Shown: in pieces, positions 11,590 to 22,545 of the stretch | Position numbering within the stretch: the first letter of the stretch is position 1 | How the letters are laid out: each line of letters starts with the position of its first letter | Source: Atriophallophorus winterbourni | Lineage: Eukaryota; Platyhelminthes; Trematoda; Plagiorchiida; Microphallidae | NCBI GenBank assembly: GCA_013407085.1 | Contig: JACCGJ010000560.1 | Coordinates: forward strand, 62,001-126,000 | DNA: 64,000 nt | Direction: 5' to 3' | Program-made: the position numbers and the translations under genes | Notes under the pieces: generated by a model | Seen by the model: only the letters and a program-made list of their open reading frames with translations | What the model was told of the DNA's origin: nothing | Databases searched by the model: none

Positions 11590-11820
11590 TATAAAAACAC
11601 CTGATCTAGGCAAAGTGCCGTACAGTCATAGACTGCACGTTCGTTAAGTTAATGTCAGGTAGCCCAGGCCTAGACAGATATGAGAATGAGACTAGAGATT
11701 AAAATGGTAGTGGGGCTCCAGCGTGTTTCAGCATGCAGCTCACTACCGGTGGCCAATAAATTTAGCATGTAGTTAGACGCACAGCACACAAGCAATGCAC
11801 ACTCGTGCACCGCTCGTCGT
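11590..11820 (-). repeat. SINE-like repeat
   Basis: Near full-length copy from the (TATG)n side through CTAGGCAAAGTGCCG to GCACACTCGTGC. Confidence 0.85.
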
Positions 11821-11822
11821 GC

Positions 11823-12815
11823 GTTTGAAAACAAGACCAACTTTCCGGCACATTTGTACAAACAATAGTCAGAGATTGCATATTGTATTGCTTCGTCTTC
11901 GGAACGGTAGACGGCAGTTTTCTAATGCCGTTGGTTTTTAGTAGTTCAAGTTGTCGGTCAGTACCTCTGTCAATAATTTTTAACATCATAGAGAGCACAG
12001 TCTCCAACCACTTTGTCTCCCACCTTGAAATGAATAAACTTGTAATTTTCGCTTCAGGCGCTCATGCACGTCCAACCTGCGTCTTGCCTTGGATGACTAA
12101 ATGTAATCTTTCGAAGCCGTTGGACTGTGTTTACCATGATGTTCGTTTTTATAAACTCTTCCTGTGGTGTTGAGCTACCCACTACTACTATGGAATAAGT
12201 GTTTTTCGACCATTTCTTTTGTATACATTTGAGTGACTGCTATTGAAAGTGATTCCCTTTCAAATGGGGTCTGCCACAATGCTCGGTTTCGGATTTTATC
12301 TTGTTCAATGATATCGTCCAGCAAATCGAAACCGTTCCTTCTATTTACCATCTTAGTAGCTGGTTTTGCGTTCTAGCAAAACAAGCCTCGGTGTTTTTTG
12401 TGCTTTTCCATTTTATTTTTTCAGCGTTTATTCTAGAAGCTGTGCAGTTCATCATGCTGTCTTCAAAATTCATTTTGTGTTGCTTGCCATTTAACCGGCA
12501 TTGTAATCATGAACTTGCCAGTGATAGATGACACCTTAAAAGCACTGCCTTTCTGTTTGTCTTCTAAAAAGGTTTTTATTTATTGTACATCAATTCTCCC
12601 TTGAAGATCGAATAGTACTGAAATGCATTTTACAGTACTTCGGTACTTCGCCGGAAAATTCGTGCTCAATTAATTGCTGCTGGTAATGAACTGCGTGTGA
12701 AAACACTGAAGTCTCATTGCCATCGCTTGTTTATATCTTTCTAGACCTGAAAAATCTGACATTATCTCAGACCGCTTTAGTTGTGTGTATCTTTGACTCC
12801 TGGGTTGTTATACCA
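11823..12815. other. Intergenic, no recognisable feature
   Basis: AT-rich flank upstream of the BRD8-like gene. Open frames here are short and lack family motifs. Confidence 0.4.
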
Positions 12816-13006
12816 TGGTATGAAAGCACAAGCCTGATCCAGGCAAAGTGCCTTACAGTCAGAGACTGCACGTGGGCTAAGATACTGTCAGGTTGCCCAG
12901 GCCTAGACAGAAATGAGAAAAGAAATAGAGAATACAGATGGTAGTGAGACCCCAGCGTGTTTCAGCATGCAGCTCACTACCCGCGGCCAATCAATTTACC
13001 ATACAT
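12816..13006 (-). repeat. SINE-like repeat next to the BRD8-like first exon
   Basis: Copy from GTATGAAAGCACAAGCC to CCAATCAATTTACCAT. It ends only about 40 bp before the acceptor of the first recognised coding exon, so it may supply part of the 5' flank or 5' UTR. Confidence 0.85.
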
Positions 13007-13053
13007 TTAGGTTCATACGATTGATGCTTTTTTTCTTATTTCAGCCTTAATCA

Positions 13054-16000
13054 ATGAACTGGGAAGCTGGTGCCAACTGTTTCCTATTGAAAGCTGTTCA
13101 TAACTATGGCAAAGATTGGAACCGTGTGTTCGAATCCCTCAAAACAATAGCACATACATTTTTAAAAGATGAAAATTTACAAGACTTATCGAAGCAGGTC
13201 GGCACAATCGGTTTCTCTAACTCTTTTAGAACTGCTCTTTGCAGTATAATTACTTGATCGCATCCACACGTCAGAAGTAAGTTGTTATTTCTATGTGCTC
13301 CAACTGATAACATAGGTATCCCACTGAATCAGACGAGTCCAAATTGCTGCAACTCGCCATGGATTTTTATGCAGCGTTGAGAAGGGAGAAGCTTCACGCC
13401 ACTCGTCTTGAACTCCTTAAAAGAATCAAGTTGGTGTTCTATACTTATTTGATGTTATTCAACTTAGAATCGCGGAAGATGATTCAGAGAAGCTAAGAGA
13501 AGGCCGCTTTTCCGAAATCCCTTCAAATCGATTGATTATGTATGTTTTGACACGGCACGATCCGTTTTTTTAGTTTTCATATTCTCTGTCACGGTACTGC
13601 TTATTGCCGTTTATTATTTCGTTCTGATCGATCCTCGTGCATGGATGTGCAATCGTTCAGTACTTTTGTTTTTTGCAGCTATCGCATGCTAAATTGGCTT
13701 GCTACCGGTAGTGAGCTGCATACGGAAACGCACTGGAGTTTCACTGCCATTTTCATTTCTCATATCTATGTAGGCCTGGGAAACCTGGGTACTTTATCTA
13801 GATCAGGCTAGCTTAATTATCTTGGTCAATGCGTTAAGTCATTAGTCGCTAATATAAATAATGTTGCTTCTTTCTTTTTTGAACTTGTTGGTTCACGCTG
13901 TAGTTATAACTTGCGTTCGGATAAACAAAACTGGCGTCAGATAAAATGCCGCGAAGTTCACTGTTCGGTGCGTTACTATGAATGCAGTGGGGAGTTAGAT
14001 TTTCACTTTGCACAATGCCCCAATTCCCGCTGGTTGCTCTAGTGATGCTTTGTGTGAAACGGAGAAGTCTACAGAACGCGTTAACCCTACAATTAACTCT
14101 GATAGGTAAAGTTAGCTGATTTTCAGGATGTTTTTGCAACTCGCAGTGTCACATTTGCTGTAATCCTATGACCACTACTAGCTCATTTGGCACGTATGTC
14201 ACTGATCCTCCTCCTCATTATAATACAGGTAAGAAATCAAAACAAACAAGTAAAAGATACGTTGAGAGATATAGCGCTTTACTCGTCTAGAAGCAGTAAG
14301 GCAGGAAAAGAGTTATAAAGTTTCCATATAACAAGAATGTACGTAGGTCTAGTCAATATTGTTCATAAGTATAATATATATTCACGACGCTCGTAACATG
14401 TTATTTTCGAACACCGGTATAGTTCGTTTCCATTTTATCTCCTGGATATAGATTTTCTTCGAGTTAAACAGTATTGTTTTATTCTTATTATGAATCAGTT
14501 ATCGCAAACGATGCCGAGCGTTTGGACTGCGTGATATAATCGGACAGCGTCTTGGCTTGGCTCCACTTTCTCCTGGTACTGACCAGGAAAACGAAGCTAT
14601 CCGCAACGGTTTAACCATTCCGAAGATTTTCGATTCTGCGGTATCAGAGGAGATTACTGATCGTCGTGGTGGCAGTTGGTTCCCGTTGCGCACATCTTTC
14701 AGAGATTTTTATTTCGATGGCCAAAAACATAATTGGCATTATTCAATACAGGAATTTTTGCGAGCTCAAGGTATGCAATTGGGGTTAAAACTTAATTTTG
14801 ATTTTGATTTTTCGATGCTTTCTGGAGCCCGATGATTCGCTCGTTGTCTTTTGGCGTCTTTGATTTGCTGTTGGTCTGCAATGGAACTCTATCATGGATT
14901 TGTAAATGATCTTGTTACGTCTATATGGTACCGTTCTCCCACGCAAATTTAACTCTATGTGTAGTACTCGAGTGGCCAGCACCTTCTCCTAGTGCATTAT
15001 TGACCTTTATTCTTCGACTGGCCCTAAAACCTCAACCTCTCTAGCTGGAAACTTCATCTCCCAATCGAGAGCTAACCTTTCCACGACGTAAGGCCAATGA
15101 CTTCTGTGTGGGGCGATTCGAAACCTTGAAAATGGTGTTGCTGACGTCGGGTGAACATGCTTTACATTTCAGTTTTTATAGAAACCTTTGACGTGTATTG
15201 CTCCATCTATTTACAATATCTTTGAAACACGACGAGTGCTTCCCAGAATAAACGTTTTAATTTTAATTTGAGCCATAAAGTGTGAAATTCATTGCACACA
15301 CCAGTAAATTGAGTTCAGTTTTTCCAGATATATGGCAAGCTGATATGTTTTGTACCATTTTACTTTCCAAGCTCATGACATAACGCGGTAATGGAATCGA
15401 GATATACGAAGTAATGTAATGGTTTAAGCGGATAGTTCTCGAAGGTACTGGGTGAGAATGCCTTAGTCTTTTGCCCTTTTCGGTCTCCGTGCCAACTTAT
15501 TTTACGAGCTAACAAAAAGAAGTCCGTCAGCAGTTGTAAATTATGAGTGAGCGACGTTAGCTGCACCAGCAGCAATACACACCTTAAATTCATTTGTATT
15601 TTCATGTGGTTGGAATCGAGCTGTCAGCATTCAAATCTTATGGCATATGTCAAGAGTTTAAACACGAAAAAGTGTCCTGATTAGCTCAAATGCAACGGCA
15701 CGTCCAGAATCGGCACTGTGAGCGACATCACTTGTCGCTGTTCAAGTGGTTTTTGTGTACAGGATGTGGAGTCAGGTGTGAAAGCTTTCACAGATTGCTT
15801 GCAGTGAGCTGTAGAATTTCTTCCTTCGATGCGGGACTCGTTATTATGTAATCGTGAGCGGCTTTAATTTTATACACGGATGTGCAATCATGCAGTACAA
15901 CTGTGCTAAATTAATTTCCCATCTCTATAAGCGGCATTCAAGAACACGCTATAGTCTCTTTGCATTTTCGCGCCTGCTGATTACTTCCCCTAAGGCTTAA

Positions 16001-19000
16001 CTCCAAGTCACAGCGTTTATAAACTCGAGTTTACTTTGATCGTTGTGCATTCAGCTCAACAAGCAAACGAATCAAGCATGTGCCGTCTTGTTCCGCCGGT
16101 GCTGCTGCCCATGTCGGAACCGCAGTTTGGTTGTGAAGACAAATGTGATAGTACGAATTGGGTAGGCACTAAATGCCTTACTGCATTGTAGAAATATGGC
16201 TCATTTACACAGTGTACGAACAAATTTTGAGCTATTGTTTACAGAGCATCCATCTTTTCACAAACCTATGGTTTATTGCTAAGCTAATGCTCTCTAAAGC
16301 CGGTTAACCTCACTTCGATAGCGTCTCCTACGCCAAATTGCCAAATGTCTGTATGTATGATGTATGAAAGCACAAGCCTGTTCCAGACAAAGTGCCGCAC
16401 AGCCAGAGACTGCACGTGGGCTTAGATACTGTCAGGTTGCCCAGGCCTAGACAGATATGACGGGTGGCACTTTTTCATTTTTAAATGATTGTGTAAATAT
16501 ATAATATATATATATATATGACGAAGAAAAAAGAACGGGAAATGTCTACACTATCAAGAGTCGAAATGAGGATATCGCCCACTAGACGGGTTACGTCTAC
16601 AGTTCTAAGGCATTTGTCAATATGAAATGAAATCAGTCTGTGTTTACATTACATATTTGGGGGAAAACCCCGTTAAGCAACCCTTTCGAAATATCAAACG
16701 TCAGATTGAAGCTGTGTAATAGAGTGACCGGCATTTTTAGATGCCGAACGAAGCTCACATAGCCATGATGACCAATGATTGTTGATTGGTTGGGTACTAA
16801 ACACTGCTGTAGTTGTTGTGAAAGAGCCTTAAAACTGAATAGGAATGTATGCTCGCAAACAGCGTTGTGGAAATTAAAAACAACGTTTACCTCATGTGTA
16901 CCTTCATTGGCAACATCGGATTCAGCAGACCATAGGGTATTACGGAATAACTTCTTGAAGTCCACTGCGTGCCGTTTGTCCAACGCATTGTTTCTCGAAA
17001 TTCATACATGGGATTTCCTCACTGACCTCAATGAATTGATTGTGTATTATTGATGACGGCTTGAATGCGATTTCTAATCCAATGTGGCATAAGTGGTATC
17101 TATGATGTATTAATTTCTTACTTCTATGGCTAGGCAAACTGCCACAGTCAAAGACTGCACATGAACTGAAATGTACTGTAAAATCTCCCGGCTTCTGCTG
17201 CCATTTTGATTTTTCCGTTGAGTCATGTTGATGTTGTGCTAAGTTACAAAATTACTGGGGTATTCGTTTTCTAAAATCCGTGGCCTAATTAGCCATCATA
17301 ATGCATCACAGTGCGCATTTATGTGGGGAAAAACAGTGGATCCTGATGTCTTTTTTGTTGATGGATTTTGTTTCGTACTATTTCTGTAACATTTATCACT
17401 AGCATGTGCTAAAATGAACCAAAAATCTGCACTTCTCCCTAATGCCACATTTCTTTAATTCGTAGCTATTCTATCGCAAAACATCGGCCTGGAGCAGCCA
17501 GATGAAGATGACAGTTCTAGTGTTGATACGTCGTCGTCTGTGAAGACTCATCCTGATGTAAGTTCATCTGGCGACATTCATCCATCATATCTTGCTCGTC
17601 AATCTAAACCATCTGTGGCTCGTATTAAAGGGTTACAACGTAGGTGTTTACAATTCTTCATCTTTCAATCAAATTTGGAATGCATTTGAATGAAAGTACA
17701 AACAGTCTCTACCCGCCGAAACAGAAAATTTCGAAAACCAAGACTACTATGACCCATGCTGTGCGGCTACCACCGTGCTAAATTGATTGGCAACATAGTG
17801 AGCTGCATGCTGAAACACGCTGGAGTTTCATTACCATTTTTATATCTATTCCTATTTTCATTCTCTTATCTATCTAGACCTGGGCAACCTGACAGTATAT
17901 TAGCCCGCGTTACAGTCTGACTGTATGGCACTTTGCCTGGATCAGGCTTGTTTTTTGTGCCACTATCTCCTCCTGGAGGATGAGTCGGCTTCAATGAAGA
18001 TTCTTGTGTACAAAGCGGCGTCCCCAGCGCCACTCGGTGTTTGTTCGAGTCAGCTTCTCTAGCCTTTGCACAACCAAGTGCAAGGCAGCAGGGTGTTGCC
18101 AGAAAGAGGTGGTGTGCACCAACTAACCGTTCCAGATTTTTCCTCAGAATTTTCTCACGAAGCTTTTCCCGCGATCGGGTATCCCGCAAGGCAGCGGAGG
18201 TTTAAAATCAGGGTTTTCCTTCCCTAGGATAAAATGCCCTCCCAGGCTAACGAGCTCCATGTGCCCGAAGCAAACTGGTTTTCAGGCGCCAGTCACTCGC
18301 CCTCGCCCCTTCTCCTGTTGGTAGAAGCAGTTCCACCGGGCTCGGGGAGCCACTCATGCAGGCCAGAAGCTGGACTTTGTTGTCAGAGGCTATTTGAGAC
18401 GCTTGAGGCTTGTGCTTTCTTACATACATATATACCTACCATGGACCTACACCTCACACGAAACTTCCCACAGTGCTGCTCTTATTGAGTTCCTTCATTT
18501 AATTTACTGGCCTCCGATGTGTCTATGTACGAAATCTTAATGTAGCGGGTGGAAGCCAGATGTGATTACATCATTTCAATCGAGGCAAGTCGCGCTCCCT
18601 GTTCTAACGTTTAATAAATTGTGTGCACTGGCGCCCGGTCACTCGATCTAACATTAAACATGTCATTCTCCGCGTTGCACAGTCACCTGATGGTTGTGCC
18701 TATCTTCATCCAACCACTCCAATGCGAGTCCCACAATACAAGAGAAAGACGATTGGTCAATCGCGTTCATTAGGCATCTTATATAGAGAAATCGAGTGAC
18801 ACCAACAGTGACCTGGAACATGTCTGTCCCAGTTGTCAGTTCGATTTGATTTGTCAATTGATCTCACGCCAACTGATGCGCTTTAAGCCCTCGCCACACA
18901 GGGCTAGTTTGACCGACCTTGAAATGAATTATTACGGGTTCGCAGTTGTCGTCGTAGTGTGAAGGTGCGAAGTGCAGTAGCGATGAGCTCTAATCACGAG

Positions 19001-21279
19001 TCCTCGAATGATTTGCAGAACTCTACCCTCCGACACAACACAAGAGCAAGAAGCGCCGAAAAGTTCGACGACGACAATTAAGAACTCGTAATATTTCGGA
19101 TTGATTGCATTCGAACGGTTCGAGTGACATCTTCGTGCACGAATGTGCAATTGTGCACAGTACTTTGTGCTGTGCGGCTAACATCGTGCTAAATTGATTG
19201 GCCAGAGGTAGTGAGCTGCATGCTGAAACAGGCTGTTGTCTCACTACTATTTCCTATCCCTTTTTCTTCCTCATAACTGTCTTGGCCTGGGCAACCTGGC
19301 AGTATCTTAGCCCACGTGCAGTCTCTGACTGTGCGGCACTTTGCCTGGATCAGGCTTGTATGCTTTCATACTTCATCATACATCGTGAGAAGATGGACGA
19401 CGTCAGACGCAATCAACCGAGTTGCAATTCGTCAATGTCGGTCAAACGGTCCCTGCGTGGCGAGGGCTTGAGCTGTACCGGTTGGCACGAGATCGACTGA
19501 CAAATCAGAACGAAGTGACAAGCCGGGCAGAAATGTTGAGGATCACCGTTGTGATTGTTTGTTTGCCTATATTAGATAAGCGTGTGTTTCGTTATTCGTC
19601 TTGTGCGTAATAAACGCCTTTGACCAATCATCTCTTGAGTTGTAGGGTTCGTGAGTGAACGCGATTTGCGTTGGACAGGTTGAACTCAGGGATGAATCGA
19701 GACACCATCGATGTTTGGGTGTGCAACGTTGGGAGTTACGTCGTTCTTGTTGCACCGAACTGGGATCAGTGGCCAGATGTGTGCCACCTGCCGTGTTGAC
19801 CTGACATGACCTTGCACTATAATGTCCGGCTTCTCTCTACACCCCACCCGCTACAGTATGTCGCTGTTGTGGAGGAAGGCGGTTTCCCGAAAGCTCGTGA
19901 TGAGCACTCATGGCTAACGCAGCTCCACAATAGGTTTGGAGTGAGGTTACATGCCTTAAAGTTATAGACTGCACATTGGTTAAAATGCTTTCCGGTTTTT
20001 CAGATTTAGACTGATATACGAACAGCATAATGACAGTGAGATTCCAGCATGTTTTCGAATGCAGCCCAGTATTGCTGGCAAATCAATTTAGCACAGTGCT
20101 AAATACGTATTTGTTCTGAAATAGAGGAGAATATGCGTAGCTCAGGAATGTTATTGATGCCGAATACCCAGCGAGCTTTGCGATGTTTGATGTATGAAAG
20201 CACAAGCCTGATCCAGACAAAGTGCCACACAGTCAAGGACTGCACGTGGGCTAAGATACTGTCAGGTTTCCCAGGCCTAGACAGATATGAGAAAGGAAAT
20301 AGAAATGGTAGGTTAACTCCAGCCCGTTTCACTAACGGTGGCCAGTCAATTTAGCCTCGAGCTTTGCGAAGTCTAGCGAAACCCGTTGGATTGATCTTAT
20401 TTGCCGCCAGTTGAAATTGTGCCACCTAATATGAATTTTAATAACTTTGACTTTACAGCGTCGCCGTGGGTAGCGGGAAGCGAGTGGCTAAGTTTTCTTG
20501 ATTTACCTCACGCGAAACACTTTGGAATTGGTTTGCCTTGATATCGTCATCGTTTATGCTTACGCTGGAATACTGCTAGATCGTCCATCTCTGGGCGAGT
20601 AAGTGGTTAGTGTTATCAACCAGTCCCTTTTTCTCCAACCACAAAGAAACGGGCAATCGAAGGCGCTATTGCATGTAACCCATTCTCCACAACAGCAACA
20701 GCGTATACGTCGGGAACAGATTGATTAATCTTGCTGTTTGCACCGTTTTGTTCCGCCAATTGATATACTTCGATCTTATCAACATCGGTAATCCGATTGT
20801 GAACAGAGTGGTCCGTGGTGGTTTCATTTCCATTAAGTTCCTTCTCATGTTTTTGTGTGTTTGCGATCTCGTGCATTCGTTTGGTTGATTCTGATGATCG
20901 CTTCACTGTCCACATCCTGGGCAACTGTACTGTGTTTACATTTCACAGACGCATGATTGTGACGTACCATCATCGAGACGCGCATATCGCAGACCCGCGG
21001 TGCCCTCGGATGCTGCATTGCAGGTTGAACGCGATGAGCAACCAATGGTTCCCGGTGACCACAACACAAGTCCCCACAAGCAACCCCCCACCAGCCCGAC
21101 CAGCTCTGCGTTGGTCAGCGACAGCGACCTGCTTATCTCACCCTTGTTGGAACCCAGCCTGAATTCAAGTCCTTCGCTCAGTGCAACAGATACACTTTCT
21201 CCCGCTAGCCGGAAGCGTGGCCGTAAGTGGCCTAACGTGCCATCTACCAAGACGTCATCAACGCGAGAAACTTATACGG
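13054..21279 (+). CDS. SANT-domain protein, BRD8-like, partial (3' end not found)
   Basis: Predicted coding exons are 13054-13197, 13230-13276, 13316-13429, 13468-13539, 14499-14770, 17466-17643 and 20993-21279. All junctions keep phase (371 codons plus 1 nt). The N-terminus NWEAGANCFLLKAVHNYGKD followed by W-N-RVFESLK resembles the SANT repeat of BRD8, a subunit of the NuA4/TIP60 acetyltransferase complex. The block DLSKQNCSLQYNYLI parallels the FSQKHCASQYSELLE block of human BRD8. A basic, likely coiled segment follows (LRREKLHATRLELLKRIK), then Ser/Pro-rich low-complexity sequence. Introns 1-3 are only 32, 39 and 38 bp. Start chosen because an in-frame TAA precedes the ATG in the same exon. 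No bromodomain was found downstream, and the last exon ends in phase 1 with no certain partner. The family call rests on short matches; another SANT protein is possible. Confidence 0.5.
13638..13822 (+). repeat. SINE-like repeat in BRD8-like intron
   Basis: Contains TGGATGTGCAATCG, GTAGTGAGCTGCAT and GTAGGCCTGGG. The tail half is degraded. Confidence 0.75.
14771..15877. other. Intron sequence, no recognisable feature
   Basis: Starts with a donor GTATGC after the 14770 exon edge. I find no coding motif or known repeat. Confidence 0.4.
15878..15975 (+). repeat. SINE-like repeat, 5' part only
   Basis: Contains CACGGATGTGCAATCATGCAG and GTGCTAAATT, and fades out after CACGCTATAGTCTC. Confidence 0.6.
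16362..16460 (-). repeat. SINE-like repeat, 3' part
   Basis: GTATGAAAGCACAAGCCTG through CCAGGCCTAGACAGATATGA, then unrelated sequence. Flanked by TATG units. Confidence 0.8.
17758..17951 (+). repeat. SINE-like repeat interrupted by a ~450-bp element
   Basis: Runs from GCGGCTACCACCGTGCTAAA to ATCAGGCTTGT and resumes at 18406 with AGGCTTGTGCTTTCTTACAT. The break coincides with an 8-bp duplication, AGGCTTGT. Confidence 0.85.
17952..18405 (+). mobile_element. Unclassified ~450-bp repeat (here R450), inserted in a SINE-like copy
   Basis: Bounded by the direct repeat AGGCTTGT (17944-17951 and 18406-18413), which looks like a target-site duplication. Landmarks are CTCCTGGAGGATGAGTCGG, GGTGGTGTGCACCAACTAAC, AGGCTAACGAGCTCCATG and CAGGCCAGAAGCTGGACTT. 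An inverted, diverged second copy lies at 29828-30300. The short open frames in it are not conserved between the copies. It could be a SINE or a LINE 5' segment. Confidence 0.75.
18426..19132. other. Intron sequence, no recognisable feature
   Basis: Lies in the 17644-20992 intron of the BRD8-like gene. No family motif is visible. Confidence 0.4.
19133..19375 (+). repeat. SINE-like repeat, full length
   Basis: One of the most complete copies, from CACGAATGTGCAATTGTG through GCGGCTAACATCGTGCTAAA and TTGGCCTGGGCAACC to CAGGCTTGTATGCTTTCATA. Confidence 0.9.
19950..20100 (-). repeat. SINE-like repeat, diverged
   Basis: Keeps TATAGACTGCACATTGG, CAGATTTAGACTGATATACG and CAAATCAATTTAGCACAGTG. Confidence 0.6.
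20190..20356 (-). repeat. SINE-like repeat
   Basis: GTATGAAAGCACAAGCCTGA through CCAGGCCTAGACAGATATGA to CCAGTCAATTTAGCC. It shortens the middle block. Confidence 0.85.
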
Positions 21280-21882
21280 GTAAGTTCACTTTGCTTTATG
21301 CTCTCAAGTGCTTCCACCGTGCACGTTTCTAAATGCCTCTCCTACACCAATCATCTTCAGGTGCATACTGCCTAATTCTTATACTATGCCATAATCATTC
21401 TTCTTCATTCTCAGTCAAGCGCTTTATCCTTTTGCAAAAAGAATCGAACTTTTAATTAGCAAAGGACACGCGTTGTCCTGCATGAACACTCAGAGAATTT
21501 ATGCTTTATTTTTCCACGTTCTCCAGCTTCCTACAACGTGTATACCATACGCGACACGGCTGTAAATTGACGTCCAATGCTTTGGGCCTGTGTTCATAAC
21601 GTGTCTAATTATGATTGAATGCTAGATTACGTATTAATATTCTCGTGCGGGTTTCGAACGCTTTGTGCTCTTTCATTCAAGTACAATCTATGCCGTCGGT
21701 TTGTTCAATATACACGCCAACACCATCTTTGCGTTTAATTCTATATGCGTCGTCAAATGCAGAACGGGGACGCTCAATATCCCATAGTTGCGTAATTGCA
21801 AAATCCTTCCCGTTTTTCTATGCTACCGTTTTCAAGCGCGTTGTTGGATATAGGGTTTTTCTCAGATCTACTATATGCGCGC

Positions 21883-21935
21883 AGTCTCTGAATGCAGCAC
21901 TTTGCCTGGATCAGGCTTGTGCTTTCATACCATAC
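21883..21935 (+). repeat. SINE-like repeat, last ~50 bp
   Basis: CAGTCTCTGAATGCAGCAC and GGATCAGGCTTGTGCTTTCA followed by TACCATACC. Strongly 5'-truncated. Confidence 0.8.
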
Positions 21936-22545
21936 CATATATGCATGCTGTACCTCGCCAGACATTGCAGAGCCTAATCCGAACTCAGTCTCTCTCCGCT
22001 TCTTTGGGTTGTATGATCGACATACAACAGTTGCTTGAAAGCCAATCCAACTCTTCTATTGAAAACAAGGTTTGTAATTGGTCGGTTCGGACAAATTTTT
22101 TACCAAAAATTCTACACTGGCCAATTCGTTGTAAACTTTATTTTTACGACTATTTATTCCCAATCGGTCTCAAATATATTTCAATATCTTGCAATGTTTC
22201 GTATTGTTTAATCCTAAACTGCCATGCAAGGTAGTAGCCAAGCCTGGTAAATTGCGATCTATTAAATACTACTCTTGCACTTTCGCGCTAAGACTAGACC
22301 TTAACGTGGTGCGATGGTTTGTGTACCTCTATGACCCATTGAGCTATGCTGGGTGGTGCTCTCCGAGCACCTTCAGAGTCACTCATACCAGGAAGGTCAA
22401 TGGATATAGGTCAGACGAACACGGTCTCAACCTAACCCGCTGCCTTGTGGGTCAGGCGTTTTAGCCAAAGGCTTTGGTCGAGAACCCTAATTGTTCTCCT
22501 GTCTAGGCATGGGCGACCTGGCAGTATCCCAGCCCGCATACAACC

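Noticed and set aside
17952..18488. 84-codon frame (18234-18488) as a host gene
   Set aside because: It lies in the R450 repeat; the matching copy at 29828-30300 has different frames and stops.
20616..20924. 102-codon minus-strand frame as a gene
   Set aside because: No family motif, lies inside a predicted intron and overlaps another open frame. Probably chance.
21977..22072. Candidate next exon of the BRD8-like gene
   Set aside because: Needs phase 0 to read the open frame, but the previous exon ends in phase 1. In the required phase it stops after about 22 codons. It could be a terminal exon, but nothing supports it.
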